Positions 15,170-22,548 of a DNA stretch of 22,548 bases are shown piece by piece (position 1 is the stretch's first letter; the number at the start of each line of letters is the position of its first letter). Made by a program: the position numbers and the translations under genes. A model generated the notes under the pieces. That model saw nothing but the letters and a program-made list of their open reading frames with translations, was not told the origin of the DNA and ran no database searches. Source of the DNA: Methylococcaceae bacterium (GTDB lineage Bacteria; Pseudomonadota; Gammaproteobacteria; Methylococcales; Methylococcaceae); NCBI GenBank assembly GCA_012026715.1, contig VEPB01000410.1:1-22548 (forward strand). The letters run 5' to 3'.

Positions 15170-16408
15170 TCATCCCATCGCCCGCAAAATCGCATCCTTG
15201 TATTGCCCCAGATTGACCCCGATCTCGTCGGGCTGACTGACCTTGGTGATCCGGTAGATCTGATTGGAGGTCGCGAGCTTGGCTTCGCTCATGTCGACGT
15301 AGCGCTCCTGCGGCTGCCCTGATCCGTCGCGAATCACCAGAATCTGGGGCTTAAGGCGATTGGCGGGATTCGTTTCCAAAACGATGGCCACCTCGCCGGT
15401 GCTCAATTCCACCACCGTCCCTGGCGGGTAAATGCCGAGGTAAGACACAAAGCTCGTGGTCAGCTCCATATCCAATTGAGCGGCCGTGGCCATCTTGTTC
15501 AACACCCCGATGGCGCCCAGATGATCGCGGGCCCTACGGTAGGGACGAGCGCTGATGATGGCGTCGTAGCGGTCGGCGATGGCGACGATCTTGCTGTTCT
15601 GGTTGATCTGGGTGCCGTTGAGACCTCGCGGATAGCCGCTGCCGTTGATCGCCTCGTGATGGGCGTAGGCCACGTCGACGGTACCGGTAAACAGATTGCG
15701 GCCGGACATGAGGATGTCCTTGCCCCAGCCGGGATGCATCCTGACGATTTCGAACTCTTCGCTGCTCAGCTTGCCGGGCTTGTTGAGGATGGCATCCGGC
15801 ACCCTGACCGTTCCCATGTCGTGCAGCAACGCGCAGGTTCCCAGGTTCTCCAGCTCCCAGGTCCGCATGCCCAGCAACCGGCCCATGACGATGGCGTAGA
15901 TGCACACATTGAAGGCGTGCTCGCTGGCGTATTCGTCCTTGCTGCGCAACTGGGTCATGAACATGACGGCGTCGGCGTTGCGCATCACGGTGGCCACGCA
16001 CTCCGACACCGCGGCTTTCGCGAGCTGGATATCGACGCTATTGCCAAACTGGATTTCCTGGATGAAGCTCTTGACCAGATTGGACGTGCTCTCGCGGGCC
16101 GACGACGCCTGCTCGATTTCCCGCTCCAGCGTCACCAGCCGGCGTTCGTTGTTATAGGAGCCGACCGGCACCGCGTCGAGGTCGACCCGGACCAGTTTGG
16201 TACGCTCCAGATCGATATACACGTAGTCGCAATATCGACTGATCATCTCGATGTCGGTATCGGTCTTGATCTCGATGCCCTGCAGCAGGAAGGGCGTTTC
16301 CAGCCAGGGCCGATCCAGCTCGCAGACATACATCCCGGGACGCAGATCACCGACCCGTAGCTTGACCTTCTCGACGTAATCGAATCGCCGCGGCTTATCG
16401 TTGTACAT
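15170..16408 (-). CDS. HD-GYP cyclic-di-GMP phosphodiesterase with DUF3391 N-terminus
   Basis: This 412-residue cytoplasmic enzyme is expected to hydrolyse cyclic-di-GMP. The N-terminal DUF3391 segment spans about 15-70 (VKLRVGDLRPGMYVCELDRP and DYVYIDLERT). A helical linker (about 85-135) leads to the HD-GYP domain. Metal and active-site motifs are intact: LLHDMGTVRVPD with His196 and Asp197, the lysine-containing NKPGKLSSEEF, MHPGWG (224-229), AYAHHE with His250, His251 and Glu252, GSGYP (257-260, the GYP loop), and IVAIADRYDA (275-283). The C-terminal 100 residues are a strand-rich tail typical of DUF3391/HD-GYP proteins. I chose the ATG at 16408 because the conserved region starts right after it; the longer frame upstream looks non-coding. 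It is convergent with the oxidase operon. Targets are likely biofilm or motility traits. Confidence 0.93.
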   Translation of the reverse strand: MYNDKPRRFDYVEKVKLRVGDLRPGMYVCELDRPWLETPFLLQGIEIKTDTDIEMISRYCDYVYIDLERTKLVRVDLDAVPVGSYNNERRLVTLEREIEQASSARESTSNLVKSFIQEIQFGNSVDIQLAKAAVSECVATVMRNADAVMFMTQLRSKDEYASEHAFNVCIYAIVMGRLLGMRTWELENLGTCALLHDMGTVRVPDAILNKPGKLSSEEFEIVRMHPGWGKDILMSGRNLFTGTVDVAYAHHEAINGSGYPRGLNGTQINQNSKIVAIADRYDAIISARPYRRARDHLGAIGVLNKMATAAQLDMELTTSFVSYLGIYPPGTVVELSTGEVAIVLETNPANRLKPQILVIRDGSGQPQERYVDMSEAKLATSNQIYRITKVSQPDEIGVNLGQYKDAILRAMG

Positions 16409-16716
16409 GGCTGCTACTCGGAAAGATGGACATATTCGCCTCCGATCCACTGAAAACATCCTCAGCGATCCAGGCCACCCAGTTTGACCGGTGTTGTTGA
16501 AAAAGATCGCGCGCCCCCCAGCCATCGGCCACATTGCGCGCGCCTGTCGCATTGGAGCACACCCTTACCGTCCAATGCTAGGCGAACCCAACGCCGATGG
16601 CACGATCGAACCACTTCCTGCTGGCACTTCCCGCCTACCCGCTGCGATGGTCGTCAAGCTACCTTAAAATGGCGGCGCGGCACTCCGAACCGCCTGTTAC
16701 CAGCATTGCGCGCATC
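16409..16716. other. Divergent intergenic region
   Basis: This 308-base gap separates the HD-GYP gene (-) from the small membrane protein gene (+) and should hold both promoters. No clear -35/-10 pair, palindrome or RNA structure stands out. Open frames here lack ribosome sites and recognisable content. Confidence 0.5.
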
Positions 16717-17199
16717 ATGAAGAGACTCTTGCTTTCCATCCTGGCGATCTTCCTGCTTTTCGAGGAATGGCTGTGGGACCTGCTGACCGCCTTGGGCCGC
16801 CATCTAGCGCGGCTGCTGCATCTGGCCCGGCTGGAGCGCTGGTTGAGCCGGACCTCGCCCAATGTGGCGTTGCTGGCCTTTGCGGTTCCCCTGGCCATCG
16901 TCACCCCCATCAATCTGGCGGCGTTGTGGCTGCTGGCGCGGGGCCTGATCCTACAGGGCATCGCCATGGAAATCTTCGCCAAGCTGCTGGGCACCTTGAT
17001 GGTGGCCCGGGTATTCGCGCTGACCAAACCCCAGTTGCTGACCTTCGGCTGGATCGATTGGATCTACTCCACCATTACCGGATGGCTGCACTGGGCTCAT
17101 CAACGCATCCGGGAAACCGCGGTATACCAGCTCGGCCACCGGCTGAAGGAAAAAATCAAGGCGACTGTCCGATCGTGGCGCCGCAGTGCCGAAGGCTGA
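16717..17199 (+). CDS. Conserved-type small inner-membrane protein, function unknown
   Basis: This is a 160-residue membrane protein. The N-terminal hydrophobic stretch (LLLSILAIFLLFEEWLW, about 4-20) is followed by a basic amphipathic helix with many Leu and Arg (25-45), a first full membrane helix at about 50-75 (LLAFAVPLAIVTPINL), and a second at about 78-100 (GLILQGIAMEIFAKLLG). A WIDWIYSTITGWLHWAHQRI segment and a basic C-terminal tail follow. I recall similar uncharacterised proteins with the FEEWLWD and RVFALTKPQLLTF signatures in other proteobacteria, but no function is established. I chose the ATG at 16717, directly before the hydrophobic segment; 40 upstream codons look non-coding. 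The next gene is 91 bases away on the same strand. Confidence 0.75.
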   Translation: MKRLLLSILAIFLLFEEWLWDLLTALGRHLARLLHLARLERWLSRTSPNVALLAFAVPLAIVTPINLAALWLLARGLILQGIAMEIFAKLLGTLMVARVFALTKPQLLTFGWIDWIYSTITGWLHWAHQRIRETAVYQLGHRLKEKIKATVRSWRRSAEG

Positions 17200-17290
17200 C
17201 CGCAGCCAATGACTGGATCGCCGGCGCTATCATAGGCAGGAACCGCTTTCCGATTCCCCCAAGCAGCCTTCACGGTGCCGGAGCATATCG

Positions 17291-18382
17291 ATGTTCTTTC
17301 ATTACAACGCCCGCCCTTCCCGCCTGCTCCATCTGTTCAAGGCGTTCTCCACCCAGGCCTTGCGACTGCGCCACTATCGGACCCGTCATGGATGGATCAC
17401 CGTGCTGGCCATCCCGGTCTACCTGTTCGCCCTGATGGGCTATTGGCATGGTCCGGCCCCCGCTTCGTTCGGCGATCTGTTCCCCTGGCTGGCTGCCGCC
17501 GGCAGCGGCTTCATGATCCTGGGCTGGGGCTATTCGGCCGTGTTGCGCCGCTACCCCTATTCGCAGATGACCGTCGGCAACCGGATCGGCCTGGGAATAG
17601 CACTGTTGATCCTATCCATCTTTCTGCTGATTTTCCTCGCCGACTCCGGGACCGGCATGACCACTGGACCGCTCGATCTGGTGCTGCAGCCGGAACGGAG
17701 CCACGAAGTTGTGTCAGCCTGGTTGTGGGCCGCTGCCTGGCTTTGGCTGCTGGGCCGTCTCATCGTTTGGCGGCGGCTCGGCAAGGTGCAGGTGGAAGAA
17801 TTCGAGCTGGATTACCTGAATCGGGTTCTCAAGCCGCTGCTGCGGGACCTGCCCGCCGAGTCGCGCTGCTGGCTGCGCTGCAATCCCTTTGCGCCGATCT
17901 GGACCGCCCAACGCCGCGAGGAACCCGGCCGGCCGGGCCGATTCTTCAAAGTCTGCGACGATATCCTGCTGGATCTTAAGACGGAGTTGCCGGACGGCAC
18001 GGAATTCCGGCTGAGCACCTTGCACCGCCGGCTGGACAAACACAAGCGCACCAGCAAGAAGGTGAAATACAAGGGGACCAAGCACCGCATTGCCCAGGTC
18101 TACCGGTTCCGCCACCCCGCCATTCAAGCCATGGGCGAAGCCCGGTCAGCCGACTGCCAGAACTTGGCCCAACTCTGGAAAGCCAAGGCCGGGGGTTTCG
18201 TCAGCGAACTGCGGCGCAGCAAGCCGGAAGGCAAGTTGACCGTGGTGCAAAAGCACAAGACAGGTGGAATGAACCGCGAGTTGCGCGGGGAGGATCTGCC
18301 CGGCGCGGACCTGACCCTGGAAACCGTCAAGCAGGTCTCGGCCTGGATCCATGAGACCGTTCCGAGTCAGCGGCCGGCGTGA
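17291..18382 (+). CDS. Four-helix membrane protein with a large basic cytoplasmic domain, unknown
   Basis: This is a 363-residue protein that I do not recognise. It has a basic N-terminus, then four predicted membrane helices at about 35-52, 63-83, 98-117 and 141-160. A soluble, very basic domain of about 200 residues follows (for example DYLNRVLKPLLRDLPAES, LSTLHRRLDKHKRTSKKVKY and VYRFRHPAIQAMGEA). The C-terminal strands include KLTVVQKHKTGG. The charge pattern places the large domain in the cytoplasm. The start ATG has GGAG eight bases upstream. The last 16 bases overlap, tail to tail, with the convergent gene on the minus strand. It shares direction with the small membrane protein just upstream, so the two could act together. 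No catalytic motif is evident. Confidence 0.75.
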   Translation: MFFHYNARPSRLLHLFKAFSTQALRLRHYRTRHGWITVLAIPVYLFALMGYWHGPAPASFGDLFPWLAAAGSGFMILGWGYSAVLRRYPYSQMTVGNRIGLGIALLILSIFLLIFLADSGTGMTTGPLDLVLQPERSHEVVSAWLWAAAWLWLLGRLIVWRRLGKVQVEEFELDYLNRVLKPLLRDLPAESRCWLRCNPFAPIWTAQRREEPGRPGRFFKVCDDILLDLKTELPDGTEFRLSTLHRRLDKHKRTSKKVKYKGTKHRIAQVYRFRHPAIQAMGEARSADCQNLAQLWKAKAGGFVSELRRSKPEGKLTVVQKHKTGGMNRELRGEDLPGADLTLETVKQVSAWIHETVPSQRPA

Positions 18383-19200
18383 CGCCACAGCAGGACCCGC
18401 ACCGGAATCTCCACCGGCAAGGCCAGCAGGGCCGCCTGTCGGAGGCTGGCGGTACCGCGAATGGTGGCGACACTGCGCTTGCTTTCGTCCCTGACGTCAT
18501 AAGCCCCGTCCTTCAGCTTGCCTTTGTACAGCCGTTGTTCGCCAGGCCCGTAGACGTTGAAGCTGTCGTCCTTGATCTTGACCCGGCTGATGCGGTTGCC
18601 GGCCGGGTCATAGAGCTTGCATCCGTCCTGGCCCTCGTCGCTTTCGCACTTGAGACGAAAGCGGAAAGCGCCGGCGCCGTCGTAGAGTTTTCCCTTCTCT
18701 TCGCTCTTGAGCTTGAGCCGGTACACCACCTGCCCCGCGGCGTTTCGCAGCCGCCAATCGTCGTCGTCCCCGGTCAATACCAGGGCGCCCTGGCCCGGAA
18801 CGGTGACGGCGACCTGCCCGCCGCGGTTGGCGATGACAAATGGCGTCGATCCGCCGACGGCAATTTCCGCCCCGTCCGCCAGCGGTGGCGGAACCGGCGC
18901 CGCGACGGCCTCCGCCGGGACGCCACCGGATTCCGCAACCGCCATGGCGTCGGCCGGTTCGGTTGCCATCGGCGTCGAGTCATCGCCGGCTGGCGTCGTC
19001 TCGGTTTCGCCGCCGCCCTCCTGCGGGGCCGGCGCGAGATCGACGATGCCCCAGCGCTGAAGCCGGGCGGTCGCCACCGGAATCAGCAAGGTCAGCACCA
19101 GCCAACCCAGCAGCAAGCGATTGGGCAGTCCCAGATAGCGGCGCATCGGCTTGGGCAGGCCGCGGGTCGGGTTGAGACGGTCGAGCAGACGGCGCACCAT
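18367..19200 (-). CDS. Membrane-anchored protein with tubby/LURP-like strand domain, unknown
   Basis: This is a 277-residue protein with a basic N-terminus, one membrane helix (about 28-44), and a low-complexity Pro/Ala/Glu linker (about 55-110). A strand-rich domain follows (115-250), built from repeats like VVYRLKLKSEEKGKLYD, FRFRLKCESDEGQ, CKLYDPAGNRISRVKIK, FNVYGPGEQRLYKGKLK and AYDVRDESKRSVATI. Each is an aromatic-Asp/Gly turn followed by a basic strand. The end is a hydrophobic helix (RQAALLALPVEIPVRVLLW). A barrel of such strands closed by a C-terminal hydrophobic helix is the plan of tubby and LURP-one proteins, so that fold is my inference. Cys184 and Cys194 could pair. Topology suggests a periplasmic domain. 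The start is supported by GGAGAAACCGCC before ATG. Its start codon overlaps the divergent glycosyltransferase start within one CATG. Confidence 0.75.
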   Translation of the reverse strand: MVRRLLDRLNPTRGLPKPMRRYLGLPNRLLLGWLVLTLLIPVATARLQRWGIVDLAPAPQEGGGETETTPAGDDSTPMATEPADAMAVAESGGVPAEAVAAPVPPPLADGAEIAVGGSTPFVIANRGGQVAVTVPGQGALVLTGDDDDWRLRNAAGQVVYRLKLKSEEKGKLYDGAGAFRFRLKCESDEGQDGCKLYDPAGNRISRVKIKDDSFNVYGPGEQRLYKGKLKDGAYDVRDESKRSVATIRGTASLRQAALLALPVEIPVRVLLWRHAGR

Positions 19201-20413
19201 GGCGGTTTCTCCACGAACTAGGCAAGCGCCATTGTCGGCAATCCGCGCAGTCTACGCCAGCTTCGACGAAGTGCCCTCGTTCAAGGCGGCCTCCACCCAT
19301 ATCCTGGCCAACTGCCGGGCCGTCGCCGGGGACCGGAGTGTGGAGCAGCACCACGCTGAGGGACGCGCATTGGACTATGAACTCGAACTGGTGAGCCTGG
19401 GCGAGGTGAGATTGCCGTCCTTCCCCGGCTTCCGTCACAGCCCGGTCAGCTTCGCCGAACCCAACTACCTGCGACGAGGCGAGCGGTTTCGCGGCCACGT
19501 CCGTCGGCTGTTGCTGAGCCGCAGGCCCGACCTGCTGCATTTCCGCACCCCCTGGGAGGGACTGGTCGCCGAGGACTTGGGGGTTCCCAGCATCTACGAA
19601 GTCAACGGACTGCCTTCCATCGAACTGCCTTATTTATACCGGGACGCCAGCGAGCGTGTCCTCACGGTGCTGCAGGAATGGGAACAGCGTTGTCTCGCCG
19701 CGGCCAGCGCCATCGTGTGCCCATCGGAACGCATCCGCCAATGCCTGATCCGCCGTTATCGCATCGACGAGCCTTCCCGGATCCGGGTCATCCCCAACGG
19801 CTACGACCCGGTCGCGGTCGGCCCTCCACCCACGGTTGAAGACGGCTTGCGGGCGGTCTACCTCGGCACCCTCCACCCCTGGCAGGGTATCCACTGGGCA
19901 TTGCGCGGCGTCGCCACGCTCGGCGATCGCTTTCAGCTGGACATCTACGGCATCGGCTCCCGCGACTGGATCAAACAGGCGGAAAAGCGCATCGCCCGTT
20001 ATGGACTGGATCAGCGCGTCAGGCTGCTGCCCCCCTTGGATCGCAGCCGCTTGAGCCAGGCCCTGAGCCGCTACCACGTCGGACTGGCACCGCTCATCAA
20101 GACCGACCGCAATACCGAGCAGGGCTGCTGCCCGGTGAAGATCATGGACTACCTCGCCCATGGCCTGGTGACCGTCGCCCCCGACCTGGCGGTGGTGCGG
20201 CCGATGATCAGACATGGCGAAAACGGCTGGCTGTACCCCCCCAATTGCCTCCATGGCTTGACGACGGCACTGGAGCATCTGTACGACCGGCGCAGCCAAT
20301 GGCCGGCACTGCGCCGCCAGGTGCTGCAATCGCTGCGGCAACTGCCGACCTGGGCCGAGACCGGCGCCAGCCTGCGGCAGGTCTACGACTCGCTGGCCAG
20401 CGCCCGCAGATAG
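19199..20413 (+). CDS. Glycosyltransferase, GT4-type
   Basis: This is a 404-residue GT-B fold enzyme that moves a sugar from an activated donor to an acceptor, probably a glycan or lipid at the inner face of the membrane. The N-terminal domain begins RAVYASFDEVPSFKAASTHI, the acceptor-side loop of GT4 proteins. RRPDLLHFRTPWEG and YEVNGLPS follow. The linker IRVIPNGYDP leads to the donor domain: AVYLGTLHPWQGIHWALRG, FQLDIYGIGS, VRLLPPLD and the nucleotide-sugar site EQGCCPVKIMDYLAHG. In that site the second Glu of the usual E-x7-E is Asp, a conservative change. The start at 19199 overlaps the divergent gene's start and has a poor ribosome site (GAGCAGACGGCGCACC); a TTG at 19232 is an alternative. 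It ends 31 bases inside the convergent glycosyltransferase. Confidence 0.88.
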   Translation: MAVSPRTRQAPLSAIRAVYASFDEVPSFKAASTHILANCRAVAGDRSVEQHHAEGRALDYELELVSLGEVRLPSFPGFRHSPVSFAEPNYLRRGERFRGHVRRLLLSRRPDLLHFRTPWEGLVAEDLGVPSIYEVNGLPSIELPYLYRDASERVLTVLQEWEQRCLAAASAIVCPSERIRQCLIRRYRIDEPSRIRVIPNGYDPVAVGPPPTVEDGLRAVYLGTLHPWQGIHWALRGVATLGDRFQLDIYGIGSRDWIKQAEKRIARYGLDQRVRLLPPLDRSRLSQALSRYHVGLAPLIKTDRNTEQGCCPVKIMDYLAHGLVTVAPDLAVVRPMIRHGENGWLYPPNCLHGLTTALEHLYDRRSQWPALRRQVLQSLRQLPTWAETGASLRQVYDSLASARR

Positions 20414-21504
20414 CGACGCGCTTCCTTCTTGGCTGAATAACCGGCCACCACGGTGGCTCGCGTCCGCCGGGCCAAGCCGATGGCGTCGCTCCGAATCAAG
20501 GCTTCCACCCGATTCAGGGCGGTAACCAGGGCCGGTTCCGAGCGGGGTTGGAATAGGATTCCGTTGACGCCGTCCTCGATGACATCCCGCGCCCCACCCA
20601 CGGCGGAGCAGACACAGGGCCGGCCGCAGGCCATGGCTTCCAGCATCACGTTGGCCATGCCCTCGTGATGAGACGGCAGGCATACCAGATCGACCATCGC
20701 GTATTGGGTGACCAGCGAGTCGGTGTCGTGCTGATAGGTCAGGACCGTGATGCGATCGGCCAAATGCGGATGGAGGGTCAAAAACCCATGCAGCAGCCGC
20801 GCCGATTCGTCTCGCAGCAGGCCGACGATGCGCAGTTCGAAGCGCTCGAAATCCAGCGCCGCCAGCAACAGGTCGAGGCCCTTCTTGTGCTTGATGTCGC
20901 CGAACAAACCCAGCGTCAGGCGGCGACTCGGCGAGCGCGGCGGCAGCAGCGGAAACCGCTTGGGGTCGATCCCGTTGGGGAGCCAATGGGCCTTGGCCTT
21001 GGGACAGAAACCCTGGACCTTGGCCAGCAATTCCCGGCTCACGCACGACACCCGCCGGGCGTGGGACAAGGCGTAATGGATGTGGAAGGCCCATTCCCCG
21101 AAGATTTCCAGGTCGATATCGTTGCCGCGGGCGAACAGCCACGGCGCGGTTCCCAATCGCTGAGCCGCCAAGGTCGCGGCGTATGCCAGTTCGCTGCAAT
21201 AGAAGCCCACGATGAGGGAACCGGCCTGAACCGCAGCGGCGGCTTCGATCACGTCGGCCAAGAACTGCAGGAACTGCTTGTCGCGCTTGGCCGCCCCCAC
21301 CTCAATCAGATTGATAGCGTCCCGTGCCGACTCGGCCCAGGTAAACGCCGGCAGCAGCTCCGATGGCGTGACCACCCAGACCCGGTACACCGCACTCAAA
21401 TATTGGACGACCCGTTCGGCACTGACCGCCACTCCACCGCCAGCGGCGCGGCCGTAACCGGGCGTTACGAAAATCAGTGGCCGCCGCGCCTGTTCCGGCC
21501 TCAC
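20383..21504 (-). CDS. Glycosyltransferase family 4 protein
   Basis: This is a 373-residue GT-B enzyme of the GT4 group. The N-terminus LIFVTPGYGRAAGGGVAVSAER has the Gly-rich acceptor loop. CVSRELLAKVQGF and HWLPNGIDPKRFP mark the interdomain region. The donor domain reads LGLFGDIKHKKGLDLLLAAL (with the Lys-Lys-Gly donor loop), LRIVGLL and VLTYQHD, then the E-x7-E site in SHHEGMANVMLEAMACGRP and GGARDVIEDGVNGILF. All key residues are intact. I place the start at the GTG at 21504, which overlaps the O-methyltransferase stop as GTGA; an in-frame GTG three codons upstream is also possible. This overlap and shared direction suggest the two enzymes modify the same product. Acceptor and sugar are not readable. 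Confidence 0.9.
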   Translation of the reverse strand: MRPEQARRPLIFVTPGYGRAAGGGVAVSAERVVQYLSAVYRVWVVTPSELLPAFTWAESARDAINLIEVGAAKRDKQFLQFLADVIEAAAAVQAGSLIVGFYCSELAYAATLAAQRLGTAPWLFARGNDIDLEIFGEWAFHIHYALSHARRVSCVSRELLAKVQGFCPKAKAHWLPNGIDPKRFPLLPPRSPSRRLTLGLFGDIKHKKGLDLLLAALDFERFELRIVGLLRDESARLLHGFLTLHPHLADRITVLTYQHDTDSLVTQYAMVDLVCLPSHHEGMANVMLEAMACGRPCVCSAVGGARDVIEDGVNGILFQPRSEPALVTALNRVEALIRSDAIGLARRTRATVVAGYSAKKEARRYLRALASES

Positions 21505-22163
21505 CGCTTGCACGCCAGCAACAGGCCATCGGCCAGCGGCAACAGACTGAGATCGACGCGGTCATCGGTGTGCACGAACCGGTTGAGAGCCCGGATTGCG
21601 CGGGTGTCGACATCGTCGGCCATCGGGTCGGCCACCTTCCCGTCCCAAAGGGCATTGTCCACCAGCAACAGCCCCCCCGGCCGTATCAGTTGCAGGCAGC
21701 GCTCGTAGTAAGCCAGATAGTTTTCCTTGTCGGCATCGATGAAAGCCAGGTCGTAGGAACCCGATTTCCCGTCCGCGATGAGGCCATCCAGGGTATCCAG
21801 GGCCGGGCCCAGCTTCAATTCGATGCGGCCGGACACCCCCGCCTTGGCCCAATAGCGCCGAGCCATGCCGGTCCAGGATTCGCTCAGGTCGCAAGCGGTG
21901 AGATTGCCATCGGGCGGTAGCGCCAGGGCCATGGCCGTCGAGCTGTAGCCGGTGAACACCCCGACTTCCAGCACCCGCCGCGCTCCGATCAGCCTCGCCA
22001 GCAGCGCCATGAACTGGCCCTGCTCGGGGGCGATCTGCATGCCCGCTTGCGGCAGCGCCGCGGTTTCCTCGCGCAATTCGCCCAGGACTGCCGGCTCCCG
22101 CAGCGAAACATCCAACAGATAGCGATACAGCCGCTCGTCCAGCCGAACGGTTTTGTTGGTCAT
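21501..22163 (-). CDS. SAM-dependent O-methyltransferase, family 3 (CCoAOMT-like)
   Basis: This 220-residue cytoplasmic enzyme transfers methyl from S-adenosylmethionine to a hydroxyl, usually of a catechol or sugar-like acceptor, with a divalent metal. Motifs are clear: the N-terminal PQAGMQIAPEQGQFMALLA helix, motif I VLEVGVFTGYSS (64-75) for SAM, LTACDLS (88-94), motif IV DLAFIDADKENY (138-149) with metal ligands Asp143 and Asp169-Asn170 in LLLVDNALWDG, and VADPMADD (178-184), then the C-terminal DRVDLSLLPLADGLLLA of this family. Length is normal. The next gene downstream, a glycosyltransferase, starts on the stop of this gene. Upstream, 89 bases away, the FMN reductase ends on the same strand, so all three may be cotranscribed. 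The ribosome site is weak. Confidence 0.93.
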   Translation of the reverse strand: MTNKTVRLDERLYRYLLDVSLREPAVLGELREETAALPQAGMQIAPEQGQFMALLARLIGARRVLEVGVFTGYSSTAMALALPPDGNLTACDLSESWTGMARRYWAKAGVSGRIELKLGPALDTLDGLIADGKSGSYDLAFIDADKENYLAYYERCLQLIRPGGLLLVDNALWDGKVADPMADDVDTRAIRALNRFVHTDDRVDLSLLPLADGLLLACKR

Positions 22164-22252
22164 CTTCGTGATTTTGTGGGGTTACGCCGCGCGAACACAA
22201 CCGACGTCATTGGCTTGTACCCGGGCATTTTGCCTCGCGGACGCGCTCCGGC

Positions 22253-22548
22253 TCACGCGGTCCCGGCCCGCCGGGCGTGAGATGTCGCATCATCGACTTC
22301 CTGGCCCCGCAGGTGTTCCTGCCAACGGATCACGTCGATCAGCCCGTTCACCCCTTCGTGCAACCGGCGCCGGAGATCCTCAGGCAACTGCAACCCTTCC
22401 CCCGGCGCGAGGGCGGCCGTGGCGAATTCCGCGTCGGTGACGTAGATGCCCGCCAGCAGGTGGGTGGCTCCCAAGGCGGCGAACACCGGCTTGAACGCAT
22501 AATCGATCGCCAACAAATGGGCGGCGGAACCTCCGGTCGCCAGCGGCA
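22253..22548 (-). CDS. NADPH-dependent FMN reductase, SsuE/MsuE-like (3' part only)
   Basis: About 98 C-terminal codons lie in the window; the gene continues past the right edge. The visible frame reads LATGGSAAHLLAIDYAFKPV, then FAALGATHLLAGIYVTDAEF and LQLPEDLRRRLHEGVNGLID. This matches the end of SsuE-type flavin reductases, where ATxGSxAHLLAxDYALKPVL is the family signature. These flavoproteins reduce FMN with NADPH to supply alkanesulfonate or methanesulfonate monooxygenases. The partner monooxygenase is not in the window. The C-terminal tail (about 25 residues from RWQEHLRG) is polar and not conserved. The stop TGA is at 22253-22255. The 89 bases to the next gene hold no visible feature. 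Confidence 0.8.
   Translation of the reverse strand, partial: PLATGGSAAHLLAIDYAFKPVFAALGATHLLAGIYVTDAEFATAALAPGEGLQLPEDLRRRLHEGVNGLIDVIRWQEHLRGQEVDDATSHARRAGTA

Noticed and set aside
15476..16360. 294-codon plus-strand frame opposite the HD-GYP gene
   Set aside because: It is a high-GC shadow of a gene with a complete set of catalytic motifs.

Overview
This is a GC-rich window of chromosome from a proteobacterium, most likely a gammaproteobacterium. The pointers are a VPxPA-type (PEP-CTERM-like) sorting signal, a B-family (ba3-like) cytochrome oxidase with a c4-like dihaem cytochrome, a NifF-like flavodoxin, a DUF3391/HD-GYP phosphodiesterase and high-GC intergenic palindromes of the GTAGGGTGGGC kind. 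Genus cannot be fixed from the sequence alone.

Layout. 1-2.6 kb: an exported exosortase-substrate-like protein (-), a gene-poor stretch with a relic of a REP-associated tyrosine transposase, then a flavodoxin and a DUF3175 protein (+). 2.6-6.6 kb: a patch of intergenic repeats, a secreted GH114-like hydrolase with an unusual C-terminal domain (-), a small secreted protein (-) and a Gfo/Idh/MocA oxidoreductase (+). 6.6-12 kb is a decay zone. It holds palindromic repeats, one unrecognised small gene, an IS5-family fragment sitting at a broken response-regulator gene, a REC-PAS-PAS-PAS-histidine kinase gene broken by three in-frame stops in its receiver domain, the tail of another receiver-like gene, and an IS481-like transposase broken by about five frameshifts. 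12-15 kb: a compact, intact terminal-oxidase operon (subunit IIa, subunit II, subunit I, dihaem cytochrome c). 15-19.2 kb: a convergent HD-GYP c-di-GMP phosphodiesterase and three membrane-associated proteins of unknown function. 19.2-22.5 kb: two family-4-type glycosyltransferases in convergent overlap, an O-methyltransferase overlapping the second of them, and the 3' end of an SsuE/MsuE-like FMN reductase at the window edge.

How the genes fit together. The oxidase genes form one transcription unit: the cytochrome c is the likely electron donor to CuA of subunit II, and subunit I reduces oxygen. The decayed two-component genes were once translationally coupled, since ATGA and TGATG junctions survive. 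The OMT-glycosyltransferase pair is also coupled, by GTGA, and may modify a surface glycan or secondary metabolite. I see no clear defence system, CRISPR array, tRNA or rRNA. The most useful leads are the modular GH114 protein, the tubby/LURP-like unknown protein that shares a CATG start site with a divergent glycosyltransferase, and the nonsense-riddled but otherwise in-frame sensor kinase.
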